A stretch of DNA of 40,611 bases from an uncultured Spirochaetales bacterium (GTDB taxonomy: Bacteria; Spirochaetota; Spirochaetia; Sphaerochaetales; Sphaerochaetaceae): contig CASFZR010000013.1 in NCBI GenBank assembly GCA_949299185.1, forward strand, positions 1 to 40,611, in the 5' to 3' direction. Positions 1-7,532 of the stretch are shown here, piece by piece (the stretch's first letter is position 1; each line of letters begins with the position of its first letter). Under the pieces are notes generated by a model. That model was not told the origin of the DNA and did not search any database. It worked only from the letters and a program-made list of their open reading frames with translations. The translations under genes and the position numbers were made by a program.

Positions 1-862
1 GTGCAATATACGAGGAGCCTCTCCTGAATACCATGAAGCAATTGGACGACGGCCTTCCTTCCGCGTTCAGCACATCCAGTATCCTCACCGGCGATTCGTC
101 CATCGCAAGGAACCTCTGCCGGAATACCGTCCTGTCCCAGAACCGGCTGAAAGGAAGGAGCGCTTCCATGTACTTTATCAGCCATCCGGCCATCTTCTGC
201 CTGGAGACCCGTATCCCGCTCCGCCCGAGGATCTCGGAGAGCCTGTAGAGCGGGAGATGATCATCATATTTGGAGACGGCCACATAGGAGATGAAGGACG
301 GGGAGGCTGCAATGGCGTCGATGCTCCTGCTTCTCATCGCGACCTCCGTCTCCCTTCCTTCCTCGACAGCGCAGACCGCCCTGTATTTAGGATAATGATG
401 GCGCTCCACGACGACGCGCTGCGGCACGTATGCGACCTTGGATACGATCTCATCCTCTATGCCCTCATCATCCGTATAGCTTTCAGCCGCCCCCTCCGTA
501 TGGTATACATCATAGGCAGGCGTGGAGGCCGGCACGGAGGAGATCCCGGTCCTCTTCCTCGCTTTCTCATGCGCGCTGACCGCTATCCTCCCTCCATCCT
601 CCAGGGCCGGCTGGGCAAGATCGTAGAGCTCAAGCTCATCGAAGAGGGAAGCCATCTGCTCGGACGACGGCCTGTACTTCTCAAGGAGCCTCATGCGGTT
701 TATCTCCCTGAGATTCGCTATCTCCATATCCTTCTCGAGATTCTGCCTCCTCAGGTCATGCACCTCGCCCTGGAGCATGAGGATAAGGGACTCCAGCTCC
801 TCGCGGGAGCGGTTTGAAAGGATGTCCTTGTCCAGTTTTCCAGGTACGAGCTTCATGGTCAT
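1..862 (-). CDS. tnpC: IS66 family transposase TnpC, cut by the window edge
   Basis: This is the DDE transposase of the IS66 element; about 287 N-terminal residues are visible and the frame stays open to base 1. It begins with a charged coiled-coil-like region (residues about 15-60), then a KYRPSSEQ stretch typical of IS66 transposases. The usual zinc-binding region follows in weakened form around YPKYRAVCA. The core contains FLAMDESPVRIL, whose Asp (about residue 255) fits the first catalytic residue; the other two would lie off the edge. ATG 862 or ATG 856 could be the start and neither has a clear ribosome binding site. It lies 72 bp downstream of tnpB on the same strand. Family assignment is confident; activity cannot be judged. 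Confidence 0.85.
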   Translation of the reverse strand, partial: MTMKLVPGKLDKDILSNRSREELESLILMLQGEVHDLRRQNLEKDMEIANLREINRMRLLEKYRPSSEQMASLFDELELYDLAQPALEDGGRIAVSAHEKARKRTGISSVPASTPAYDVYHTEGAAESYTDDEGIEDEIVSKVAYVPQRVVVERHHYPKYRAVCAVEEGRETEVAMRSRSIDAIAASPSFISYVAVSKYDDHLPLYRLSEILGRSGIRVSRQKMAGWLIKYMEALLPFSRFWDRTVFRQRFLAMDESPVRILDVLNAEGRPSSNCFMVFRRGSSYIA

Positions 863-934
863 ATGATAGCCTAAAATGGAAATAATTTCAATAATTATAT
901 GGAATTATTATGGATTCGGGCTATCATTTTCCCC

Positions 935-1285
935 TCATCCCACAGCCTCTGGCGACAGCTCCGGCAGAGGCCTCCACACATCGTATCCTGCAAGAAGTCC
1001 CATGACCTGCTGCAGCGTCGCCTTCCGGGCCTCATCCTCGTCCTTCGGCCAGAAGAACCGCTCGTTGCACTCTATCCTCTTTATGATCTCGATCCAGCCA
1101 TTGCCATCCCATACTATTGCCTTGAGTATCCTCCGGCTCCGGCCGCAGAAAATGAACACGCTCTTACGGAATGGCTCCAGATCCATCATGTCCTGCACGA
1201 TGATGGCCAGCCCCCTGGACTGCTTCCGCATGTCCGTATAGCCGGGCCTTATATAGTATTCGTATTCCTCCAGCCTTATCTCCAT
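935..1285 (-). CDS. tnpB: IS66 family accessory protein TnpB
   Basis: This 116-residue protein matches the IS66 Orf2/TnpB family. It has YIRPGYTDMRKQSRGLA near the N terminus, then the conserved core FIFCGRSRRILKAIVWDGNG, and RFFWPKDEDEA towards the C terminus, all in the family order. TnpB is needed for transposition of IS66-type elements but its biochemical role is not settled. The gene is complete, with an AGGAG-type ribosome binding site just upstream (read on the minus strand, from TCTCCTCCTC at about 1291-1300). It precedes tnpC as expected. Confidence 0.9.
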   Translation of the reverse strand: MEIRLEEYEYYIRPGYTDMRKQSRGLAIIVQDMMDLEPFRKSVFIFCGRSRRILKAIVWDGNGWIEIIKRIECNERFFWPKDEDEARKATLQQVMGLLAGYDVWRPLPELSPEAVG

Positions 1286-1340
1286 GATTTTCTCCTCCTC
1301 ATGAAGATTACAGGTCCGGACAACGATTAAATACCGGGAA

Positions 1341-1369
1341 CTATTTTACGCTTACTATTTTACGCTTAC
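1341..1369 (-). repeat. IS66 terminal repeat, two tandem 14-bp copies
   Basis: On the plus strand CTATTTTACGCTTA occurs at 1341-1354 and again, identically, at 1355-1368, followed by C. Read on the minus strand, each copy starts GTAAGCGTAAAATA. GTAAGCG is the usual outer tip of IS66 inverted repeats, so 1369 is the probable element boundary and the second copy is an internal duplication of the tip. Confidence 0.65.
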
Positions 1370-1425
1370 TTTCCTTCACTCTATTTCCATGGCTCTGGTA
1401 TCATGGAGGGGAGGAGGGAGGCCAT

Positions 1426-2811
1426 ATGAAGGGAAACGCTCCGCTTAGCACTATGATACGAGGGGGGGGACTATTCCTCCTGATGCTGCTATCCTGCAAC
1501 TCAGGACCCGAAAGCCATACCGTGACGTTCAGCCTCGATGGTGGATATTTCCCAGAGGGATATGAGACGACCATAACTGTAACTGACGGTAACACCCTTG
1601 ATGGTATACCGGAACCGAAGAAGGACAGTACCTATAGCTACAGATACACCTTCGAAGGCTGGTACACCGATGAATCATTCACGGATGAGTATGAGTATGA
1701 TACTGCGCTTCCTGTAACGGGCGACCTAACGCTCTATGCTAAGTGGAACCGATATGCCATCAGTCATACGAAGAGATACACGATCTCCTTCCAGACGGGT
1801 GGAGGGACAGCAGTCGCTTCCCAGAGCGTGGCTAGTGGTAGTCTTGCAGTTGTTCCAGATGAGCCAGAGATGGAAGGCTATATCTTCGATGGATGGTACA
1901 GTGATGCGAATACTTTAATGCTATATGACTTCGAGGCCCCCGTCACATCATCAATCACGCTTTATGCTAAATGGGCGGAGGCCTGTGATGTGACGTTTTC
2001 CAATCAGATGCCTGATGATATAAAGCACTTAGTCACCATACCGGATAAGGTGTATGTGAAGAAGAGTGATACGATGGCCTTCCCTGCGATTACGATAGAG
2101 GGTAATACGCTTTCGAATATAAAGCTAAGTTATGAGAATGGAGCCGAGTTCGATCCTAATGCGCCGATTTCTGAAGACCTGACGCTTAAAGTCACCATTG
2201 ATTCCTATGCCATCGCGGGTGATACCTACTATGTTTTAACCGAGGCTGGGTTAAATGAATGGGCAACAGCTACCGCTAGAGGGATTAGCTATGATTGCGT
2301 GCTTCTTGAGGATATCACGCTGACAAATAAAGACGCTGGCAACTGGAAATCCATAGGAAGTTACGGTTCTCCTTATGACGGTACATTCGATGGAAATGGG
2401 CATAGGATAGGCAGCCTGAACATAAAGGAAGCCATGTCACCGTCAAATTGGGAGGGGCTTGGGTTCTTCGGTTATCTGGACGGAACGGTCAGGGACCTCC
2501 ATGTAGATGGCGTGATAGAAATTACGGATAATACTGGAAATAAGATGTCTTATTCTGTAGGAGGAATAGCAGGGACTGTAGAAGATTCTGCAGCGATCAT
2601 AGGCTGTTCATCAGAAATCAAAATAAGCATGAAAGCAGAAACCGTGTGTGCTGGAGGAACAGCAGGTGAGAATGAGGGAAGCATCATTGACTGCTATTAC
2701 ATCGGTAACGGTACTTCATCTTCCTTCGAAAAGGACGGTAGTTATGCTCATATCGGAGACGACTACTGGAGAAGCAGCTTATGCCGCTTCCGGAGGCATA
2801 ACAGGAACTAA
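1426..2811 (+). CDS. Surface lipoprotein with InlB-type B-repeats and GLUG-like repeats, N-terminal part before a frameshift
   Basis: The product starts with a short lipoprotein signal peptide: a basic region, LFLLMLL, and lipobox LLSC with the Cys at about residue 25. Two InlB B-repeat-like units follow (about residues 31-108 and 116-186), each ending in LTLYAKW or ITLYAKW with a GWY motif. From about residue 260 the chain has GLUG-like glycine-rich repeats (for example YSVGGIAGTVED). Such proteins are usually anchored at the cell surface and bind partners; the ligand is unknown. The start is set by a strong GGGAGG site four bases upstream of ATG 1426. A candidate promoter is TTCACT (1375), an 18-base gap, then TATCAT (1399). 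The frame contains a G8 tract and appears broken near 2760, after which this frame reads an unrelated tail to 2811. Codon use is more AT-rich than in the core genes. Confidence 0.7.
   Translation: MKGNAPLSTMIRGGGLFLLMLLSCNSGPESHTVTFSLDGGYFPEGYETTITVTDGNTLDGIPEPKKDSTYSYRYTFEGWYTDESFTDEYEYDTALPVTGDLTLYAKWNRYAISHTKRYTISFQTGGGTAVASQSVASGSLAVVPDEPEMEGYIFDGWYSDANTLMLYDFEAPVTSSITLYAKWAEACDVTFSNQMPDDIKHLVTIPDKVYVKKSDTMAFPAITIEGNTLSNIKLSYENGAEFDPNAPISEDLTLKVTIDSYAIAGDTYYVLTEAGLNEWATATARGISYDCVLLEDITLTNKDAGNWKSIGSYGSPYDGTFDGNGHRIGSLNIKEAMSPSNWEGLGFFGYLDGTVRDLHVDGVIEITDNTGNKMSYSVGGIAGTVEDSAAIIGCSSEIKISMKAETVCAGGTAGENEGSIIDCYYIGNGTSSSFEKDGSYAHIGDDYWRSSLCRFRRHNRN
1462..1469 (+). repeat. G8 homopolymer inside the lipoprotein signal peptide
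   Basis: Eight consecutive G bases encode the GGG residues just before the hydrophobic core of the signal peptide. A change of one or two bases would shift the frame about 13 codons after the start. Poly-G tracts of this length are known phase-variation sites in Treponema pallidum and other bacteria. Confidence 0.8.
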
Positions 2812-3148
2812 CGATGGAAGCATCATAGCAAGCTATGCCATCGTGGATACGATTACCGCAGCGACTGATGGTTTTCCATCCTCTGTCTATGCCGGAGGCT
2901 TTGTTGGTGATAATTCCGGCACCATAACCGCTGGCTATTGGTCAGGAGGGGCTAACGTCGCGGTAGGATCTGGTTCTTCTGCTGATGTTCAGAAGGTGGA
3001 TGGCGAATGGTCCTCAGCCATGACTGCCATGAATAGTGCTATAGATACCTGGAATAAAAGCAATGGTGGTGCTTGTCCATATAGATACACGGTAGGTACT
3101 TCTCCGGATGTCCCATTGGTGCTTGAGAATCTGTCAGATGGCTCATGA
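2648..3148 (+). pseudogene. Frameshifted C-terminal part of the GLUG-repeat lipoprotein
   Basis: From about 2762 the plausible protein continues in the next frame: TGEAAYAASGGITG and SVYAGGFVGDNSG are GLUG-like units that carry on the pattern seen upstream, ending at TGA 3148. The earlier part of this open frame (2648 to about 2760) is only the out-of-frame shadow of the upstream coding region. The span 1426-3148 is one base more than a multiple of three, so a single inserted base (or two lost ones) near 2758-2770 explains the break. The repaired protein would be about 573 residues. It could be a true pseudogene, an assembly error, or a second switch site, but no homopolymer is present at the break. 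Confidence 0.65.
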
Positions 3149-3192
3149 GCGTTGGGAAAAAGATGCATTTCCTTGCGTCCAATCGCGATTTA

Positions 3193-3221
3193 TTGACTAT
3201 TTTGTCGCTATTACCTAGTAT
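3193..3221 (+). promoter_or_regulatory. Sigma70-type promoter for the DUF4912-GH57 pair
   Basis: TTGACT (3193-3198) and TAGTAT (3216-3221) are separated by 17 bases. They lie in the AT-rich gap about 30 bases before ATG 3251, which also has an AAGGGG ribosome binding site. Confidence 0.5.
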
Positions 3222-3250
3222 TTTGACATCGAGCTAGATAAGGGGATGCG

Positions 3251-3958
3251 ATGATACTAGTCAACATCGAATCGCTTTCTGTCGACGAGCTGAGAGGCAT
3301 TGCCGAACAGGAAGGGATTGGTAATATCGAGGCCTTGTCCCGCGAGGAGATCATAGAACTCCTCAGGGAGAAGTACGAGGAAGAGGATGATTCCGAGATA
3401 AAGCGGAATGATCCTAACCTGAGATATCTTTCCGGTATAACGGATTACAGGGAGATCAGCGACTATGTCGAGGGACTCCCCGGTGTCGAGGAGCTTCCGG
3501 AGAGCTATCCTGAGACGGAGATCCATCTGATACTCCGCAACTCCTCATGGGCCTACTGCTTCTGGTCCATCGCATCGCTTATGAGCGACCATATCGCGGA
3601 TGCGGGCGGCTCGATCCTGCTTGCTGTCGAGATCCATGTCGATGGCAGGACCGAGAGCTATGACGTGCCAGTATCCATGACGGACAGCGAATGGAATATC
3701 GGGATCCCCTATGGAAACGGCTACTGCCAGGTATCGCTTGTCTCCGTCATCGCTGGCGAGAGGCGCTCACTTGCGGTCTCAGGCCGCGTCACCCTGGTTG
3801 ATTCCTATTGGCTCTCGCATAAGGAGGAGATGAGGGAAAGTGACGCGCTCTACGGTATCTATCTCTCGATGCTCTCCTCGAAGGAGGGTGAGCTCGTGCC
3901 GACTGCTACGGTCAGGGAGATAATAAGCGCTTTCAGGGAGGCTGACACGGATGAATAA
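3251..3958 (+). CDS. DUF4912 domain protein with N-terminal SAP/Rho-N-like helix pair
   Basis: This 235-residue protein has two parts. Residues about 8-45 (SVDELRGIAEQEG, then EALSREEIIELLREKY) resemble the small SAP/Rho-N helical motif often found in front of DUF4912. Residues about 85-200 contain the DUF4912 core with ETEIHLILRNSSWAYCFWSI and later WNIGIPYG. The domain has no assigned biochemical function; in the family it is often next to glycoside hydrolase family 57 genes, as here, which suggests a role in binding or regulating glucan metabolism. It overlaps the GH57 gene by 8 bases, so the two are probably translationally coupled. There is no signal peptide, so it is likely cytoplasmic. 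Confidence 0.75.
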   Translation: MILVNIESLSVDELRGIAEQEGIGNIEALSREEIIELLREKYEEEDDSEIKRNDPNLRYLSGITDYREISDYVEGLPGVEELPESYPETEIHLILRNSSWAYCFWSIASLMSDHIADAGGSILLAVEIHVDGRTESYDVPVSMTDSEWNIGIPYGNGYCQVSLVSVIAGERRSLAVSGRVTLVDSYWLSHKEEMRESDALYGIYLSMLSSKEGELVPTATVREIISAFREADTDE

Positions 3959-5546
3959 GATCAATCTGATACTCCACGCGCATCTTCCCTATGTACGCCA
4001 TATAGAGTACCCGAAGTTCCTTGAGGAGAACTGGCTCTTCGAATCGCTCAATGAGACATATATCCCGATGCTGAGGATGCTGGAGCGCCTCGATGGAGAG
4101 GGAGTAGGCTATCGTCTCTCGATATGCTTCTCTCCCACGCTCATCACGATGCTCACCGACCCTGCTCTCCAGGAGAGGTTCGTCTGCTACATGAACGAGC
4201 GCATAGAGCTGGGAGAGAAGGAAGCCGAGCGCACGAGGCGCGAGGAGCCCGAGTGCCACGGGATGGCTGTCCATTACCTTGAGGAGGCGAGACGCAACCT
4301 CGAGATCTTCGAGAGCTATGAGAGGAACATACTCACCGGCTACCGCAATCTCGCGGACCGCAACCATATCGAGCTGCTGACGACTGCAGCGACACATGCG
4401 TACCTTCCTGTCTATAAGGACTTCCCAACGGCGATAAACGCGCAGGTCGTGATGGGGCTGAGGACGCATAGGCGCATCTTCGGACAGAGCGCCAAGGGCT
4501 TCTGGCTCCCTGAGTGCGGCTACTATCCGGGACTGGACAAGGTGCTTGCGGGACATGGCGTCTCCTGGTGCCAGCTAGCATCCCATACCGCCATTACTGC
4601 GAGGACTAAGTCGGAGTATGGCGGCTATCGCCCGGTGGAGCTTCCCTCCGGCGTGATCGGCTTCGTCCGCGACTGGGCGCTCACGTCGCTGGTCTGGTCC
4701 AGCGTCTCAGGCTATCCATGCGACGGTGATTACCGCGACTTCTACAGGGATATCGGATACTACATGCCGATGGATTACATCAGGCCGTATATCCATGAGC
4801 CCGAGATCAGGTGCTTCACCGGCTATAAGTACCACGCCATCACCGGAAAGACGGAGGATAAGAGGTTCTATGATCCGGGCAAGGCGGAGGAGAAGGTCGC
4901 TCTCCATGTCGATAACTTCCTCTATAACATCAAGAGGAAGGGCATCATGGTAGATGCCTCCGGGATCGAGGATCCTGTCTTTAACCTCTGCTATGACGCC
5001 GAGCTTTTCGGCCACAGATGGTATGAGGGCATCTCCTTCCTCGAGGGCGTGATCAGGAAGGCCTCCGCCTCCTCTGACTTCTCCCTTACCACACCGACAG
5101 CGGTTATCCTCGAGGACGGAAGGACGGAGAGGATGGAGCCGAACGAGTCCAGCTGGGGTGCCGGCGGATACTCCGACATCTGGCTCGATGGCAGCAACGC
5201 CTGGATCTACAGGCACATCATGAAGGCGATAGACCGCATGCAGGACCTGACCCACCGCTTCCCTGACCAGGGATCGCTGAAGGGACGCTTCCTCAACCAG
5301 GCTTCGCGCGAGGTGCTTCTCGCCATGGCCTCCGATTGGCCGTGCATCATGCATGATGACACCTCCGTCACCTATGCGGAGAAGAGGCTGCGCAACCACC
5401 TTGGCTCGTTCAACGTCGTCTATTCGTCGATGTCGCGCAATACCGTCAATACCGAGTGGCTGATCAACGCCGAGCGGCGCAACGTGATCTTCCCCGATAT
5501 TGACTACAATCTCTTCGATCCCGACAAGCTCGAGGATTACTCGTGA
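3951..5546 (+). CDS. Glycoside hydrolase family 57, probable 1,4-alpha-glucan branching enzyme (DUF1957 type)
   Basis: This 531-residue cytoplasmic enzyme probably forms alpha-1,6 branches in glycogen-like glucan. GH57 conserved regions are visible in order: HAHLPYVRH at residues 9-17; FWLPECGYYPG, with Glu188 as the expected nucleophile; YDAELFGHRWYEG, with Asp349 as the expected acid/base; and ASDWPCIMHDDTS near the C terminus. The spacing of the two catalytic residues matches characterised GH57 branching enzymes (E183 and D354 in the Thermococcus enzyme, from memory). Length also fits the DUF1957 group. The start overlaps the end of the DUF4912 gene by 8 bases. A 4-alpha-glucanotransferase or amylase activity cannot be excluded from sequence alone. 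Confidence 0.85.
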   Translation: MNKINLILHAHLPYVRHIEYPKFLEENWLFESLNETYIPMLRMLERLDGEGVGYRLSICFSPTLITMLTDPALQERFVCYMNERIELGEKEAERTRREEPECHGMAVHYLEEARRNLEIFESYERNILTGYRNLADRNHIELLTTAATHAYLPVYKDFPTAINAQVVMGLRTHRRIFGQSAKGFWLPECGYYPGLDKVLAGHGVSWCQLASHTAITARTKSEYGGYRPVELPSGVIGFVRDWALTSLVWSSVSGYPCDGDYRDFYRDIGYYMPMDYIRPYIHEPEIRCFTGYKYHAITGKTEDKRFYDPGKAEEKVALHVDNFLYNIKRKGIMVDASGIEDPVFNLCYDAELFGHRWYEGISFLEGVIRKASASSDFSLTTPTAVILEDGRTERMEPNESSWGAGGYSDIWLDGSNAWIYRHIMKAIDRMQDLTHRFPDQGSLKGRFLNQASREVLLAMASDWPCIMHDDTSVTYAEKRLRNHLGSFNVVYSSMSRNTVNTEWLINAERRNVIFPDIDYNLFDPDKLEDYS

Positions 5547-5551
5547 TGACT

Positions 5552-5574
5552 GCCCGGCTCCGGCCGGGTTCCTT
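5552..5574 (+). terminator. Weak intrinsic terminator after the GH57 gene
   Basis: CCCGG (5553-5557) pairs with CCGGG (5564-5568) across a 6-base loop, followed by TTCCTT. The stem is short and the T-run is interrupted, so termination may be partial. Confidence 0.35.
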
Positions 5575-5683
5575 ATCAGCGATAGGGAGTTATTGCCATC
5601 ATCCTGATTGACAGCAAAACAGCGATTATGGTAGCTTAACTCGGTATTCAAGGAAGATTTATTTTTCATAAGAGGTACAACTG

Positions 5684-6424
5684 ATGTCTGGCCACAGCAA
5701 ATGGGCAACCATAAAGCACAAGAAGGGAATCGCTGACGCCAAGCGCGGACAGAAATTCACGAAACTCATCAAGGAGATCACGGTAGCGGCGAAGAACGGC
5801 GCGGATCCTGACTCCAACGCAAGGCTGAGGACCGCTATCCTCAAGGCGAAGGCCGAGAACATGCCGAAGGACAATATCGACCGCGCAATCAAGAAGGGAA
5901 GCGGTGAGCTTGGTGCATCTACGTTCTATGAGCTTACCTATGAGGGCTATGCTCCAGGCGGAGTCGCCATCATCATCGATACCCTGACCGATAATAAGAA
6001 CAGGACCGCCGCTGATGTCAGAAGCACGCTTACCAAGCTCGGCGGCTCTCTCGGAGCCACGGGATGCGTGAGCTACATGTTCCAGACAAAGGGCGTGATC
6101 ACGTATGACGCGTCCAAGTACACCGAGGACCAGATCTTCGAGGCCGCTCTTGAGAACGGTGCTGAGGATGTCTCCACTGACGATGGCGTGATCGAGGTCA
6201 CGACAAGCTCCGGTGATTTCGCCAAGGTCCTCGAGGCGATGCAGGCCGCAGGCTTCGAGCAGGAGAGCGCTGATGTCTCCCGCATCGCTGATCAGACCGT
6301 TACCCTCGATAACGAGAAGGCGAACAAGGTGCTGAAGATCGTGGACAGGCTCGAGGAGCTTGACGATGTCCAGCAGGTCTCCACGAACCTTGATCTCCCA
6401 GAGGATTTCCAGGAAGAGGAGTGA
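5684..6424 (+). CDS. yebC: YebC/PmpR family protein
   Basis: This 246-residue protein carries the family hallmark at its N terminus: MSGHSKWATIKHKK, then GQKFTKLIKEITVAAKNG and DPDSNARLR. The three-domain architecture and length are normal. Members have been described as DNA-binding regulators and, more recently, as translation factors that relieve ribosome stalling; sequence does not decide between these. A likely ribosome binding site (AGAGG) lies 8 bases before ATG 5684. Upstream there is a perfect TTGACA (5608-5613) but only a weak matching -10, so a promoter in the 5547-5683 gap is possible. Its stop codon overlaps the GTG start of ruvC, placing it at the head of the ruvCAB cluster. Confidence 0.93.
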   Translation: MSGHSKWATIKHKKGIADAKRGQKFTKLIKEITVAAKNGADPDSNARLRTAILKAKAENMPKDNIDRAIKKGSGELGASTFYELTYEGYAPGGVAIIIDTLTDNKNRTAADVRSTLTKLGGSLGATGCVSYMFQTKGVITYDASKYTEDQIFEAALENGAEDVSTDDGVIEVTTSSGDFAKVLEAMQAAGFEQESADVSRIADQTVTLDNEKANKVLKIVDRLEELDDVQQVSTNLDLPEDFQEEE

Positions 6425-6909
6425 GGGTACTCGGAATAGATCCGGGACTTGCAGATACGGGCTGGGGTGTTGTCGACTTCGATGGTCAGCACTACCGGCC
6501 TGTTTCTTTCGGTACGATCTCCACTGGTTCCGGTGAGGATATACAGAAGCGCATATATACGATAGCATCCGATCTGGGCACGCTCTCGGAGAGGTATGGA
6601 TGCTCTGTCGTGTCGATGGAGGATATCTTCTTCACGAAGAACATCACCTCCGCGATTCCGGTCGCCAAGGTGATCGGCGCCGTGATATTCCGCTTCTCCG
6701 AGCTGGGGATTCCCGTGCATCTCTACTCGCCGCTTGAGATCAAGATGGCTGTCACGGGAATGGGGCGAGCGGATAAGGCGCAGGTGCAGGAGATGGTGAA
6801 GGTCATACTCAAGCTCAAGACGATACCACGTCCCGATCATGCCGCCGATGCCCTTGCCGACTGCATATGCCACTGTACCCATCAGGGGATAGGAGGATCG
6901 CTGCGATGA
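6421..6909 (+). CDS. ruvC: Crossover junction endodeoxyribonuclease RuvC
   Basis: RuvC resolves Holliday junctions by symmetric cleavage, working with RuvAB. The 162-residue protein begins LGIDPGLADTGWG, with catalytic Asp7. The second acidic residue is Glu67 in VVSMEDIFF. The C-terminal motif is PDHAADALADCICHC, with His140 and Asp143; the His form of this position is known in Thermus-type RuvC and is not a defect. The start is GTG 6421, overlapping the yebC stop (GTGA) and preceded by an AGGAAGAGGA ribosome binding site inside yebC. It overlaps ruvA by 4 bases. Confidence 0.95.
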   Translation: MRVLGIDPGLADTGWGVVDFDGQHYRPVSFGTISTGSGEDIQKRIYTIASDLGTLSERYGCSVVSMEDIFFTKNITSAIPVAKVIGAVIFRFSELGIPVHLYSPLEIKMAVTGMGRADKAQVQEMVKVILKLKTIPRPDHAADALADCICHCTHQGIGGSLR

Positions 6910-7532
6910 TTAACGCCATTACCGGCAGGCTTGTGGCCGCGGCCCCGGACCATGTGATGATACTCACCCCGGGCGGGGTGGAGTACAGGCTCGAGGTCTC
7001 ATCGAATGCCTCTGAGCGCCTCTCGAGGCTCTCTGGGGAGGAGAAGGAGGGGGTGCGGGTGCTTGCATACCTCCAGCACCGCGAGGATGCGATGACGCTC
7101 TTCGGCTTCTATAGCGAGGAGGAGCGCTTCTGCTTCGAGCAGCTCCAGACCGTTCCCGGCATCGGCGCGCGCCAGGCGCTGAAGATACTCTCGGGCATCA
7201 CCGTGGAGAACCTGGTGAAGGCGCTGGACGCGCAGGACGTGAAGACGCTCTCCAAGGTCTCAGGCGTCGGTCCGAAGACCGCGCAGAAGCTAGTGCTGCA
7301 GCTGAGGAACGTCCTTGTCCTGGATGACGAGGAGGAGAACGCCTCTCCTTCGGCTCCATCCCAGTACAGGGATCTGATAGAATCATTTACACAGATGGGC
7401 TTCGAGCGCAGGGCTGTCGTCCGTGTCCTCGACCGCGTGCTTGAGGAGAACGCGCTTCTCGTGCAGGGACGGGACCAGATGAGCGCTGAGACGCTCATAT
7501 TCCCGCTGGTACTCAAAGGACTTTCCAGATGA
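6906..7532 (+). CDS. ruvA: Holliday junction branch migration protein RuvA
   Basis: RuvA binds the four-way junction as a tetramer and loads RuvB. The chosen start, ATG 6906 ([10 protein letters not shown]), matches the family N terminus; an upstream in-frame ATG at 6867 would add 13 residues of ruvC-overlapping sequence and is unlikely. Domain I is an OB fold. Domain II contains two helix-hairpin-helix motifs ([14 protein letters not shown] and [13 protein letters not shown]). The acidic linker DDEEENA leads to domain III ([14 protein letters not shown]), which contacts RuvB. The length of 208 residues is normal. ATGA overlaps join it to ruvC and ruvB. Confidence 0.95.
   Translation: MINAITGRLVAAAPDHVMILTPGGVEYRLEVSSNASERLSRLSGEEKEGVRVLAYLQHREDAMTLFGFYSEEERFCFEQLQTVPGIGARQALKILSGITVENLVKALDAQDVKTLSKVSGVGPKTAQKLVLQLRNVLVLDDEEENASPSAPSQYRDLIESFTQMGFERRAVVRVLDRVLEENALLVQGRDQMSAETLIFPLVLKGLSR

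Larger units (their letters stand above)
1..1369 (-). mobile_element. IS66-family insertion sequence, right-hand part only
   Basis: The stretch carries tnpB and tnpC in the standard IS66 order, both reading leftward. It ends on the right at a GTAAGCG terminus (read on the minus strand from 1369), which is the typical start of IS66-family inverted repeats. Only 84 bp separate the tnpB start from this end, so there is no room for the tnpA gene found in many IS66 elements. The left end lies outside the window, so the second terminal repeat and the 8-bp target duplication cannot be checked. The element abuts an AT-richer lipoprotein gene, consistent with an accessory spot. Confidence 0.85.

Noticed and set aside
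257..817. 186-residue open frame on the plus strand within the IS66 region
   Set aside because: It is antisense to tnpC, which has clear family motifs on the minus strand; the plus-strand product resembles nothing.
4707..5708. 333-residue open frame on the minus strand
   Set aside because: It is a shadow of the GH57 gene, whose conserved motifs fix the plus strand as coding.
6835..6849. His instead of Asp at one RuvC catalytic position
   Set aside because: The HAAD form is known in Thermus-type RuvC, so it is a normal variant, not a defect.
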